This document shows, one piece after another, positions 1 through 5,166 of a stretch of DNA of 7,257 bases; position 1 is the stretch's first letter; each line of letters opens with the position of its first letter. Source of the DNA: Bacteroidia bacterium (lineage in GTDB: Bacteria > Bacteroidota > Bacteroidia > Flavobacteriales > NORP286); NCBI GenBank assembly GCA_016763665.1, contig JAESTI010000028.1:1-7257 (forward strand). The letters are read 5' to 3'. A model generated the notes under the pieces. It saw nothing but the letters and a program-made list of their open reading frames with translations. It did no database searches and was not told the origin of the DNA. The translations under genes were made by a program, and so were the position numbers.

Positions 1-111
1 GCACATAGTAGAAAAGGCTTTGCAACAGGGGCAGTGCTTGCAGCAGAATGGATTTTAGGAAAAAGTGGTATCTTTGGCATGCCAGATTTGATAAAAGATC
101 TAACAAAATAA
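1..111 (+). CDS. dapB: 4-hydroxy-tetrahydrodipicolinate reductase, C-terminal end (partial)
   Basis: The window opens inside this gene; 36 codons and a TAA stop remain. The visible peptide contains HSRKGFATGAVLAAEW followed by a GIFGMPDLI-type tail. This matches the C-terminal helix and closing strand of DapB, where (S/N)RxGFAxGAVxAAEW followed by G..(T/G)M.DLL is typical. DapB is a cytosolic enzyme that reduces hydroxy-tetrahydrodipicolinate with NAD(P)H in the diaminopimelate/lysine pathway. Its NAD(P)H-binding and catalytic regions lie outside the window. The stop is 9 bases before the lepB start on the same strand, so the two are probably co-transcribed; I recall dapB next to lepB in many Bacteroidota. 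The call rests on a short but characteristic segment. Confidence 0.82.
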   Translation, partial: AHSRKGFATGAVLAAEWILGKSGIFGMPDLIKDLTK

Positions 112-120
112 AAGCGACAT

Positions 121-1275
121 ATGGACAGTATACAAAGCAATGTTTTCAAGGTTTTTAAATTGATATTTTTAACATTGATCACATTTGGTCTTTATCTTGT
201 TTTTAAAAAGGACAAGCAGCACAAAACCAAAACAAGAGAGTGGATAGATGCCATAATTTTTGCAGTAATTGCTGCCACATTAATTAGGGGATTTTTAATT
301 GAAGCATACACCATTCCTACTTCTTCTATGGAAAAATCCCTTTTAGTGGGAGATTTCCTTTTTGTAAGTAAAGTAAATTATGGTGCAAGGATTCCAATGA
401 CTCCATTGGCCTTTCCATTTGCCCATCACACCATGCCTCTGATTGGCACGAAAGCTTATTTAGAATGGCTTAACTTACCCTATTGGAGACTTCCTGGATT
501 TGAAGACATTGAGAACAACGATGTCGTAGTGTTTAATTACCCCATGGAGGATTTCAGACCGGTTGACAAAAGAGAGAATTACATTAAAAGATGTATAGGG
601 ATTCCGGGAGATACTCTTAGAATTGATGACCGTGCTGTATATATTAATGGGAAATTATTGGAAACCCCTGAGGATATGCAATTTAACTACTATGTACAGA
701 CTACAGGCCAAGGTTTAAACCCAAAGGTGTTCGAAAAATACGATATTACTGAAGGTGACCGATTACCTGCACCGGGAGCATATAGGCTTACTTTAACAGA
801 AGAGAATGTCGATAATTTAAAGGAATTCAAAAGTGTTAATAAGGTTGATGTTATAACCAGACCTAAAGATTTCCATGCGGATGACCTCTACCCTCACGAC
901 CAAGACCATTTTCAATGGAATATTGATTATTTTGGACCTTTGGTTATTCCTAAAAAAGGAATGACGATTAGAATTTCCCCAAGTAACGTTGAACTTTACA
1001 GTAGAATCATAACTATATATGAAGGTAATGAGATAGAAGTGAAAGAAGGTATAGTATATATCAATGGAGTTGAAACAACAGAATACACATTTGCAATGGA
1101 CTATTACTTTATGATGGGTGACAACCGCCACAATTCACTAGATTCCAGATTTTGGGGCTTCGTTCCCGAAGATCATATTGTAGGTAAAGCCCTGTTTATA
1201 TGGCTATCACTTGATCCAAATGGAACTTTCTTTAACAAGATTCGCTGGAGCAGGTTGTTTAGTGGGATAAGTTAA
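121..1275 (+). CDS. lepB: Signal peptidase I (leader peptidase), Bacteroidota type with long insertion
   Basis: This 384-residue protein is the membrane-anchored serine protease that cleaves signal peptides from exported proteins (family S26). Two hydrophobic segments lie at about residues 12-28 and 42-60. They are followed by the catalytic-serine box IPTSSMEKSLLVGD, with Ser69 the predicted nucleophile. The general-base lysine is Lys156 in YIKRCIGIPGD. The closing box GDNRHNSLDSRFWG spans residues 333-346. All catalytic elements are present, so the enzyme should be active. It is longer than the E. coli enzyme (324 residues), mainly through about 135 residues between a first VYING strand (173-177) and a second (312-316), and through a wider Ser-Lys spacing (87 residues). 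The ATG at 121 is chosen because it precedes the first membrane segment and follows dapB by 9 bases. No clear Shine-Dalgarno is seen. The next gene is convergent, so lepB probably ends this transcript within the window. Confidence 0.95.
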   Translation: MDSIQSNVFKVFKLIFLTLITFGLYLVFKKDKQHKTKTREWIDAIIFAVIAATLIRGFLIEAYTIPTSSMEKSLLVGDFLFVSKVNYGARIPMTPLAFPFAHHTMPLIGTKAYLEWLNLPYWRLPGFEDIENNDVVVFNYPMEDFRPVDKRENYIKRCIGIPGDTLRIDDRAVYINGKLLETPEDMQFNYYVQTTGQGLNPKVFEKYDITEGDRLPAPGAYRLTLTEENVDNLKEFKSVNKVDVITRPKDFHADDLYPHDQDHFQWNIDYFGPLVIPKKGMTIRISPSNVELYSRIITIYEGNEIEVKEGIVYINGVETTEYTFAMDYYFMMGDNRHNSLDSRFWGFVPEDHIVGKALFIWLSLDPNGTFFNKIRWSRLFSGIS

Positions 1276-1363
1276 CAGTCCAAACAATTCCATTTATTCG
1301 TCAATTGGTGTATTCGTAAAATCGTGTATTCGTTAATTTGTTCTATGATTATCTGATACATTC
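1276..1363. other. Spacer between convergent lepB and the TPR membrane protein gene
   Basis: This 88-base AT-rich gap lies between the two stop codons. It carries three tandem 16-bp units (listed separately). I see no strong GC stem with a T-run, so no classical intrinsic terminator can be named for either gene. Confidence 0.6.
1295..1342. repeat. Three tandem degenerate 16-bp repeats (TATTCGT-headed)
   Basis: Three units start at 1295, 1311 and 1327, exactly 16 bases apart: TATTCGTCAATTGGTG, TATTCGTAAAATCGTG and TATTCGTTAATTTGTT. The first seven bases are identical in all three and the rest is degenerate. Related units occur at 4965-4996, and an 11-base core match (TAATTGGTTTA) recurs at 3291-3301. 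They lie wholly between genes. The function is unknown. Confidence 0.8.
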
Positions 1364-3253
1364 TTAATTCTGAATATCCTCTATCGCTTCCTTGATCATA
1401 TAGAGATATTTATCTTCCATCATTATTCCCATTGTTTTCGCTTTAAGAGCATCAGTTAATGCCTGCTCGTATTGTAATAATTCAAAATAGGCCATAGAAC
1501 GATAATAATAAGACAGACCAAAATTAGGATCTATTTGTATACTGGTATTCAAATCGGAGATAGCATCTTGAAATTTATTATTTAACAAGTACATATATGC
1601 CCTATTGTAGTAAGCCTTTGAATAGTCTCTTTTAATAAAAATAGCTTGGTTATAGTCCTTAAGTGCTTTCTCAAATTGTCTCTGATCTGTATATATAATT
1701 GCTCTATTCAAGAAGTTCTGCGGATCTGATGGATTGAGTTCAATTGCCTTTTTATAATCTTTTTCAGCATTATCATAATTTTTTAAAATACTATATACAA
1801 TGGCCCGATTGCAATAAGCATCTGCATAATCATTATTAACAGATATAGATTTGTTGTAAAAATTAATCGCCTCCTTGTAGTTTTTGTTGGAATAATGAAT
1901 CAGCCCAATACTGGTCAATGCTTTAAAATTACCAGGATCAATTTCAACACAATTTTTAAAATCTGCGAACGCCATGTTCAAATCATTTTTTTCAAGGAAA
2001 TAGTACAGCCCACGATTATTGTATGCCCCTGATGCTTCGGGATATTTATTAATGACATCAGACCAAAGCACTGCACTGTTATTCCATATTTTACAACGCT
2101 GAAAACTGATATACGAAAAGCCCAATGTCATCAATGAAAATAATATCAAACCAAGTGTTTTGTACTTATTGTTATGGAATAGCTGATCTCCAAAATGTCC
2201 AACTATAAAAAACAACCCTATAAAAGACAAATAGCTGTACCTGTCGGCCATCACAGCCCCTCCAATCGGAAAAAATTGTAATAGTAGAAAGATGTTCACT
2301 AAAAAAAATCCGATCCCAAAAAGCACAGTTTTATGCTTTTTAGCTAGGTATATCATAAGCCCCAATATTCCCAGGCTTATTGGTGCCGATATGTAAAATA
2401 TCATGGGTAGGCTATCATCCACTTTGATAGGATAAGGGTAAAAGCAAGCCAACTTATAAGGAACAACTAACTTCACGAAATACATCATGAATCCATAACA
2501 ACCAATAAAGAAACTGTCTAATCCGGTTAAAGTAGCATTGACTTCAACTGCTTTCCCAAGAGATTCCTGAGAATTGATTGCTATCAACCCAAACAAAATT
2601 GACAAAGCAAAAAATGGAATCTTATCAGTTAATAATCTTTTTTCAAATTTCTTTCCTTTGAAGAGATCAATTAAAATTAAGATTACCGGAAGTGTTACTG
2701 CGGTTCCTTTTGAAAGAAGTGAAAACACGAACAAAACAATTGAAATGATGTATGATCTTTTGCTGCTATTTCTTTCAGTATATTTTAAATAGAACATCAA
2801 TGATCCTAAATAGAATCCAGTAAAAAGCAAATCCTTTCTACCAGAAATCCACGCAACAGATTCAACATGAAGTGGATGAATACCAAATAGAAGTGATGTT
2901 ACAAAGCCAGCGACTATACTTCCAGTTAACAATCTTATCAGAAAAAATACTAGTGTTGTATTGAGCAGATGATAGATCAAGTTGCTCCAATGGTAAACTT
3001 TGGAGTTCAATTCTCCTATTGCGAAATCGATAGCATAAGAAAATATAGTAACCGGTTGATAGTTACCCACATAGGAATTCGAGCAAATCTTCTTTAAATT
3101 ATTAAGAGAAATATCACGGATATCCAGGTTATCCGTAACATATAGATTATCATCCCAATTAGTAAAGGAATTATTTAAGGATGGGAGAAATACAACAAAT
3201 GTTATTAATAGGATTAATGCTATTAATAAATTGTTTTTATTCTCGACAGGCAA
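1364..3253 (-). CDS. Multi-pass membrane protein with six C-terminal TPR repeats (TMTC-like, GT-C glycosyltransferase fold)
   Basis: The first ~390 of 629 residues are a membrane domain with roughly ten to twelve hydrophobic segments. The C-terminus is six TPR units in perfect 34-residue register at 408-441, 442-475, 476-509, 510-543, 544-577 and 578-611. Near the N-terminus, after the first membrane segment, is NWDDNLYV, with Asp34-Asp35 in the first extracytoplasmic loop. There follow HPLHVESVAWISGRKDLL (127-143), SKGTAVTLPV (181-190) and GGAVMADRYSYL (331-342). These motifs match the bacterial and eukaryotic TMTC-like family; eukaryotic TMTCs are O-mannosyltransferases using lipid-linked mannose. 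Transfer of a sugar to an exported or surface protein is therefore an inference. No ATG is available: an in-frame TAA lies at 3269-3271 and the first Met is at residue 153, so TTG at 3251-3253 (or the ATT just before it) must initiate. The gene lies 246 bases downstream of the hydroxyacyl-CoA dehydrogenase on the same strand; co-transcription is uncertain. Confidence 0.8.
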   Translation of the reverse strand: MPVENKNNLLIALILLITFVVFLPSLNNSFTNWDDNLYVTDNLDIRDISLNNLKKICSNSYVGNYQPVTIFSYAIDFAIGELNSKVYHWSNLIYHLLNTTLVFFLIRLLTGSIVAGFVTSLLFGIHPLHVESVAWISGRKDLLFTGFYLGSLMFYLKYTERNSSKRSYIISIVLFVFSLLSKGTAVTLPVILILIDLFKGKKFEKRLLTDKIPFFALSILFGLIAINSQESLGKAVEVNATLTGLDSFFIGCYGFMMYFVKLVVPYKLACFYPYPIKVDDSLPMIFYISAPISLGILGLMIYLAKKHKTVLFGIGFFLVNIFLLLQFFPIGGAVMADRYSYLSFIGLFFIVGHFGDQLFHNNKYKTLGLILFSLMTLGFSYISFQRCKIWNNSAVLWSDVINKYPEASGAYNNRGLYYFLEKNDLNMAFADFKNCVEIDPGNFKALTSIGLIHYSNKNYKEAINFYNKSISVNNDYADAYCNRAIVYSILKNYDNAEKDYKKAIELNPSDPQNFLNRAIIYTDQRQFEKALKDYNQAIFIKRDYSKAYYNRAYMYLLNNKFQDAISDLNTSIQIDPNFGLSYYYRSMAYFELLQYEQALTDALKAKTMGIMMEDKYLYMIKEAIEDIQN

Positions 3254-3318
3254 AATGGAGTAATTAAATTAAGATAGTGTATTAATTTGCTAATTGGTTT
3301 ACTATTTTTAATGAAATA

Positions 3319-3346
3319 CTAAGCACTAAACCCTAAATACTAAACA
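3319..3346. repeat. Heptamer array, four units of CTAA-type
   Basis: Four consecutive 7-base units read CTAAGCA, CTAAACC, CTAAATA, CTAAACA. A second four-unit array in the opposite orientation lies at 3433-3460, 86 bases away. The two arrays share a perfect 12-base inverted match (CTAAACCCTAAA at 3326-3337 against TTTAGGGTTTAG at 3435-3446). Confidence 0.75.
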
Positions 3347-3432
3347 ATAATAATTTACTAAAATAATAAATCCAAAACTGTTCACTATTTGGAACTCGGT
3401 ATTTTTAACATTTGACATTTGGATTTTGACAT

Positions 3433-3460
3433 TGTTTAGGGTTTAGATATTAGAATTTAG
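3433..3460. repeat. Inverted partner heptamer array, four units of TTTAG-type
   Basis: The four units read TGTTTAG, GGTTTAG, ATATTAG, AATTTAG, the reverse complement of the CTAA-type units at 3319-3346. Aligned unit by unit, the two arrays agree at about 20 of 28 positions, so a transcript across both could fold into a long imperfect stem. The array lies 40 bases beyond the stop of the dehydrogenase gene. Confidence 0.75.
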
Positions 3461-3499
3461 GATTTAAATTCCAAACTTAGTTGCCTTATTTGCAAATCA

Positions 3500-4414
3500 T
3501 TAAGCTAGTTCTTTGACTTTAGCTTCTTTCTTAAATCTATCAGCAACAACAAGATCTTTAGTGCCGTGTCCGTATGTATAAAAGCCATTACCGGTTTTAA
3601 CTCCTAAGTGCTTTGCTTCTACCATATTCACCAATAATGGACATGCGGCATACTTAGAATTTCCGAATCCATCATAAAGAACATTCATTATTGCTAAACA
3701 TACATCTAAGCCAATAAAGTCAGCCAATTGAAGCGGCCCCATTGGGTGAGCCATTCCTAATTTCATCACTGTATCGATTTCTTCAACCCCGGCAACACCT
3801 TCATGCAATGAATAAATAGCTTCATTGATCATAGGCAATAAAATTCGATTGGCTATAAACCCCGGATAGTCATTAACCTCCACGGGAACCTTGCCAAGTT
3901 TCTTGGTAGTTTCCATTATGATCTCCATTACTTCAGGAGATGTGGAATACCCCTTGATCACTTCTACCAATTTCATTATTGGAACGGGATTCATGAAATG
4001 CATACCAATTACCTTATCCGGTCTACTTGTTACTGATGCTATTTTTGTAATTGAAATAGAAGAAGTATTTGAAGCCAAAATACATTCAGGCTTACAATTC
4101 TCATCCAGTTTCCTAAATAATTCAAGCTTTATCTCTAAGTTTTCTGTAGCAGCTTCTACTACAAGATCCGCATCTTTAGAACCATCCACTACATCTGTTG
4201 AAATTATTATATTAGCAAGAGTACTCTCTTTGTCAGATTCTGTTATTTTCTCTTTCGCAACCATCCTGTCTAAGTTCTTGCCTATTGTTACCATAGCCTT
4301 ATCCAATGCATCTTGAGAAATATCCACCAATGATACTTTATGTCCATTTTGGGCAAATACATGAGCTATCCCATTACCCATAGTTCCGGAACCGATTACT
4401 GTTATATTTTCCAT
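3500..4414 (-). CDS. 3-hydroxyacyl-CoA dehydrogenase (3-hydroxybutyryl-CoA dehydrogenase type)
   Basis: This 304-residue cytosolic enzyme should interconvert (S)-3-hydroxyacyl-CoA and 3-ketoacyl-CoA with NAD(H), in fatty-acid beta-oxidation, phenylacetate degradation or acetoacetyl-CoA metabolism. The Rossmann motif GSGTMG is at residues 8-13, with Asp31 at the end of the second strand favouring NAD. The expected active-site residues are present with family spacing: Ser118 (NTSS), His139 (GMHFMNP), Glu151 and Asn189 (PGFIANR). The C-terminal helical domain (about 185-285) includes HPMGPLQLADFIGLD. The length matches the single-domain enzymes (about 280-310 residues) and not the FadB fusion. 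ATG 4414 is chosen because the Rossmann strand follows at once, and a TAnnTTTG element lies about 28 bases upstream. It is divergent from the DksA/TraR-like gene. The exact substrate (short-chain, or phenylacetate-derived as in PaaH) cannot be read from sequence. Confidence 0.93.
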   Translation of the reverse strand: MENITVIGSGTMGNGIAHVFAQNGHKVSLVDISQDALDKAMVTIGKNLDRMVAKEKITESDKESTLANIIISTDVVDGSKDADLVVEAATENLEIKLELFRKLDENCKPECILASNTSSISITKIASVTSRPDKVIGMHFMNPVPIMKLVEVIKGYSTSPEVMEIIMETTKKLGKVPVEVNDYPGFIANRILLPMINEAIYSLHEGVAGVEEIDTVMKLGMAHPMGPLQLADFIGLDVCLAIMNVLYDGFGNSKYAACPLLVNMVEAKHLGVKTGNGFYTYGHGTKDLVVADRFKKEAKVKELA

Positions 4415-4441
4415 TTTCTATCTATTTAGTTTTTCGGAATG

Positions 4442-4449
4442 CAAATATA
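4442..4449 (-). promoter_or_regulatory. Candidate Bacteroidota -7 promoter element for the dehydrogenase gene
   Basis: On the minus strand these bases read TATATTTG, a full match to the Bacteroidota -7 consensus TAnnTTTG. Transcription starting a few bases downstream would give a leader of about 20 bases before the ATG at 4414. No TTG -33 element is present 17-23 bases upstream, and the region is AT-rich, so a chance match is possible. Confidence 0.45.
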
Positions 4450-4502
4450 TTAAGTAAAGAGTTAATTTCTATTATTTCTAATTATAAACTTGTTAATCAA
4501 AT

Positions 4503-4553
4503 TGTCAGACTGAGTTTATCGAAGTCCTATATTTCGATAGGCTCAACATGACA
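4503..4553. repeat. Imperfect hairpin, probable dispersed intergenic element
   Basis: The stem consists of TGTCA/TGACA (4503-4507 with 4549-4553), a 3x3 internal loop, TGAG/CTCA (4511-4514 with 4542-4545), two T-G wobble pairs, then TATCGAA/TTCGATA (4517-4523 with 4533-4539). It closes on a 9-base loop. The words TGTCA..TGAG..TCGAA recall a hairpin sequence I have seen repeatedly between genes in Bacteroidota genomes; this is from memory and unchecked. It lies between divergent genes where neither transcript ends, so it is unlikely to be a terminator for them. Confidence 0.7.
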
Positions 4554-4573
4554 GAATTTACTAAATAGGAATC

Positions 4574-4602
4574 TTGCGGGTTGCTATTAATTTATAAATT
4601 TA
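4574..4602 (+). promoter_or_regulatory. Candidate promoter for the DksA/TraR-like gene
   Basis: A TTG (4574-4576) lies 18 bases before TAAATTTA (4595-4602), which matches TAnnTTTG at all but the last base. Transcription would begin roughly at 4607-4610, giving a leader of about 20 bases to the ATG at 4627. That spacing suits ATG 4627 better than TTG 4665 as the original start. In AT-rich DNA such a match is weak evidence. Confidence 0.33.
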
Positions 4603-4626
4603 TCCTCTATTACAACAATACTAACA

Positions 4627-4668
4627 ATGAATAAGGATCAGGCAAAAGAGGTAAAGGCAAAGTTTTGA
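4627..4668 (+). other. Out-of-frame 13-codon ORF, likely the displaced N-terminus of the DksA/TraR-like gene
   Basis: ATG at 4627 opens a short frame reading MNKDQAKEVKAKF, which stops at TGA 4666-4668. Its charged, helical character is what I expect at the start of Bacteroidota DksA/TraR proteins (MNKxQ...K). The main frame begins immediately after, shifted by one base. Adding one T to the four-T run at 4663-4666 would join the two into about 110 residues without a stop. Alternatively it is a leader peptide whose TGA overlaps the TTG start as TTGA, allowing coupled reinitiation. Confidence 0.55.
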
Positions 4669-4958
4669 AGGAAATAGATATTACCGAAAAGACAATTGAA
4701 GAATATAAAGAACAAACTAAACCTATAGCATTGGATAGGGCTGTTGGAAGGTTATCCAGAATGGACGCTATCAATAATAAAAGTGTAACAGAAGCTGCAT
4801 TGAGACAAGCAGAAAGTAAATTGATCAGACTCAAGCATGTACTGAGTCAGGTAGATAAAGAAGGTTTTGGATTGTGTGCCAAATGCAAAAGCCCAATTCC
4901 CATAGGCCGAATATTTTTAGTGCCTCAAACCAGTCACTGTGTAAACTGCGCTGTTTAG
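4665..4958 (+). CDS. DksA/TraR family C4 zinc-finger regulator (N-terminus apparently frame-shifted)
   Basis: The 97-residue open frame encodes a DksA/TraR-like protein. This family acts through the RNA polymerase secondary channel, often with ppGpp, to adjust transcription initiation. An N-terminal amphipathic helix (about 1-20) and a second helix (about 38-62) form the expected coiled coil, with AVGRLSRMDAINNKS (26-40) at the turn. The zinc finger is C71-x2-C74-x17-C92-x2-C95, all four cysteines present, with SPIPIGRIFLVPQTS between them. The protein is short for the family (about 110-150 residues). The only in-frame start is TTG 4665, because a TAA lies at 4632-4634. The missing first helical turns are found in another frame from ATG 4627. 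The gene is therefore either freshly frameshifted, affected by a sequence error in a T-run, or truly starting at TTG. It is divergent from the dehydrogenase. Its targets are unknown. Confidence 0.85.
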   Translation: MKEIDITEKTIEEYKEQTKPIALDRAVGRLSRMDAINNKSVTEAALRQAESKLIRLKHVLSQVDKEGFGLCAKCKSPIPIGRIFLVPQTSHCVNCAV

Positions 4959-4964
4959 ATCGAT

Positions 4965-4996
4965 GATTCGTTAATTGGTTTATTCGTTTTAATCAA
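4965..4996. repeat. Two tandem degenerate 16-bp repeats (same family as 1295-1342)
   Basis: The units are GATTCGTTAATTGGTT (4965-4980) and TATTCGTTTTAATCAA (4981-4996). Positions 4965-4987 match 1295-1317 at 20 of 23 bases. They begin 7 bases after the stop codon of the DksA/TraR-like gene, as the 1295 array begins shortly after lepB. Confidence 0.78.
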
Positions 4997-5005
4997 AGAT
5001 AGTCG

Positions 5006-5039
5006 TGCCACATCTTTAGTATTGGTAACAGATGTGACA
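5006..5039. terminator. Inverted repeat after the DksA/TraR-like gene, possible terminator without T-run
   Basis: CACATCT-type arms pair: C5009-T5015 with A5030-G5036, seven base pairs, extended by TG/CA after one mismatch and by an inner TTA/TAA. The stem stands about 48 bases past the stop of the regulator gene. No T-tract follows it, so it is only a weak terminator candidate. It could equally be an operator-like palindrome upstream of the ATP-grasp gene. Confidence 0.35.
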
Positions 5040-5108
5040 TGACTCATCTATTTGCAACATTGTTTCATTACTCTATTGTTTTTAGGTAATAAGTGTATTC
5101 GTTCTAAA

Positions 5109-5136
5109 AGCTATTCACTATTGGCTATCAGCTATT
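5109..5136. repeat. Heptamer array, four units of CTATT-type
   Basis: Four consecutive 7-base units read AGCTATT, CACTATT, GGCTATC, AGCTATT. The first and last are identical, giving an obvious direct repeat AGCTATTC 21 bases apart. The array ends 30 bases before the TTG start of the ATP-grasp gene, so part of it is probably transcribed as leader or lies in the promoter. Confidence 0.65.
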
Positions 5137-5166
5137 CGTATATTAGTAGATTATTATTCATAGATT

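Larger units (their letters stand above)
3254..3499. other. 246-base spacer rich in short repeats
   Basis: This lies between two minus-strand genes and contains no plausible ORF. It holds a trace of the 16-bp repeat family (core TAATTGGTTTA at 3291-3301), two inverted heptamer arrays (listed separately), a small inverted repeat TCCAAA/TTTGGA (3371-3376 and 3388-3393), and a direct repeat TTTGACATT at 3411-3419 and 3425-3433. I could not identify a convincing TAnnTTTG promoter element for the downstream TPR membrane protein gene. Confidence 0.6.
4959..5166. other. 208-base spacer with repeats and a hairpin
   Basis: No coding potential is seen. It holds two 16-bp units, an inverted repeat, and a heptamer array (each listed separately). 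It also holds a single TGTATTCGT word at 5095-5103. A weak promoter-like pair for the downstream ATP-grasp gene is TTG 5022-5024 with TCTATTTG 5047-5054 (7 of 8 to TAnnTTTG, 22-base spacing); it is not strong enough to list on its own. Confidence 0.55.

Noticed and set aside
817..1131. A 104-codon open frame opposite lepB.
   Set aside because: It lies within the catalytic and insertion region of a clear LepB and has no recognisable motif.
1295..1342. Evenly spaced repeats might be a CRISPR array.
   Set aside because: The units are 16 bp, directly adjacent and degenerate, with no spacers of 25-40 bases and no cas genes in the window.
3371..3393. TCCAAA/TTTGGA hairpin with an 11-base loop.
   Set aside because: The stem is only six pairs in AT-rich DNA with no T-run, too weak to call a terminator.
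3435..3446. TTTAGGGTTTAG resembles plant telomere repeats.
   Set aside because: Only two degenerate units fit, and they belong to a local 7-base array between bacterial genes; the resemblance is chance.
3891..4316. A 141-codon open frame opposite the dehydrogenase gene.
   Set aside because: It lies wholly within a well-supported gene on the other strand, its low-complexity Ser/Ile-rich product shows no recognisable motif, and such antisense frames are common shadows.
5039..5047. ATGACTCAT short palindrome as an operator.
   Set aside because: Four pairs around one base is expected by chance, and no regulator is known to link it to.
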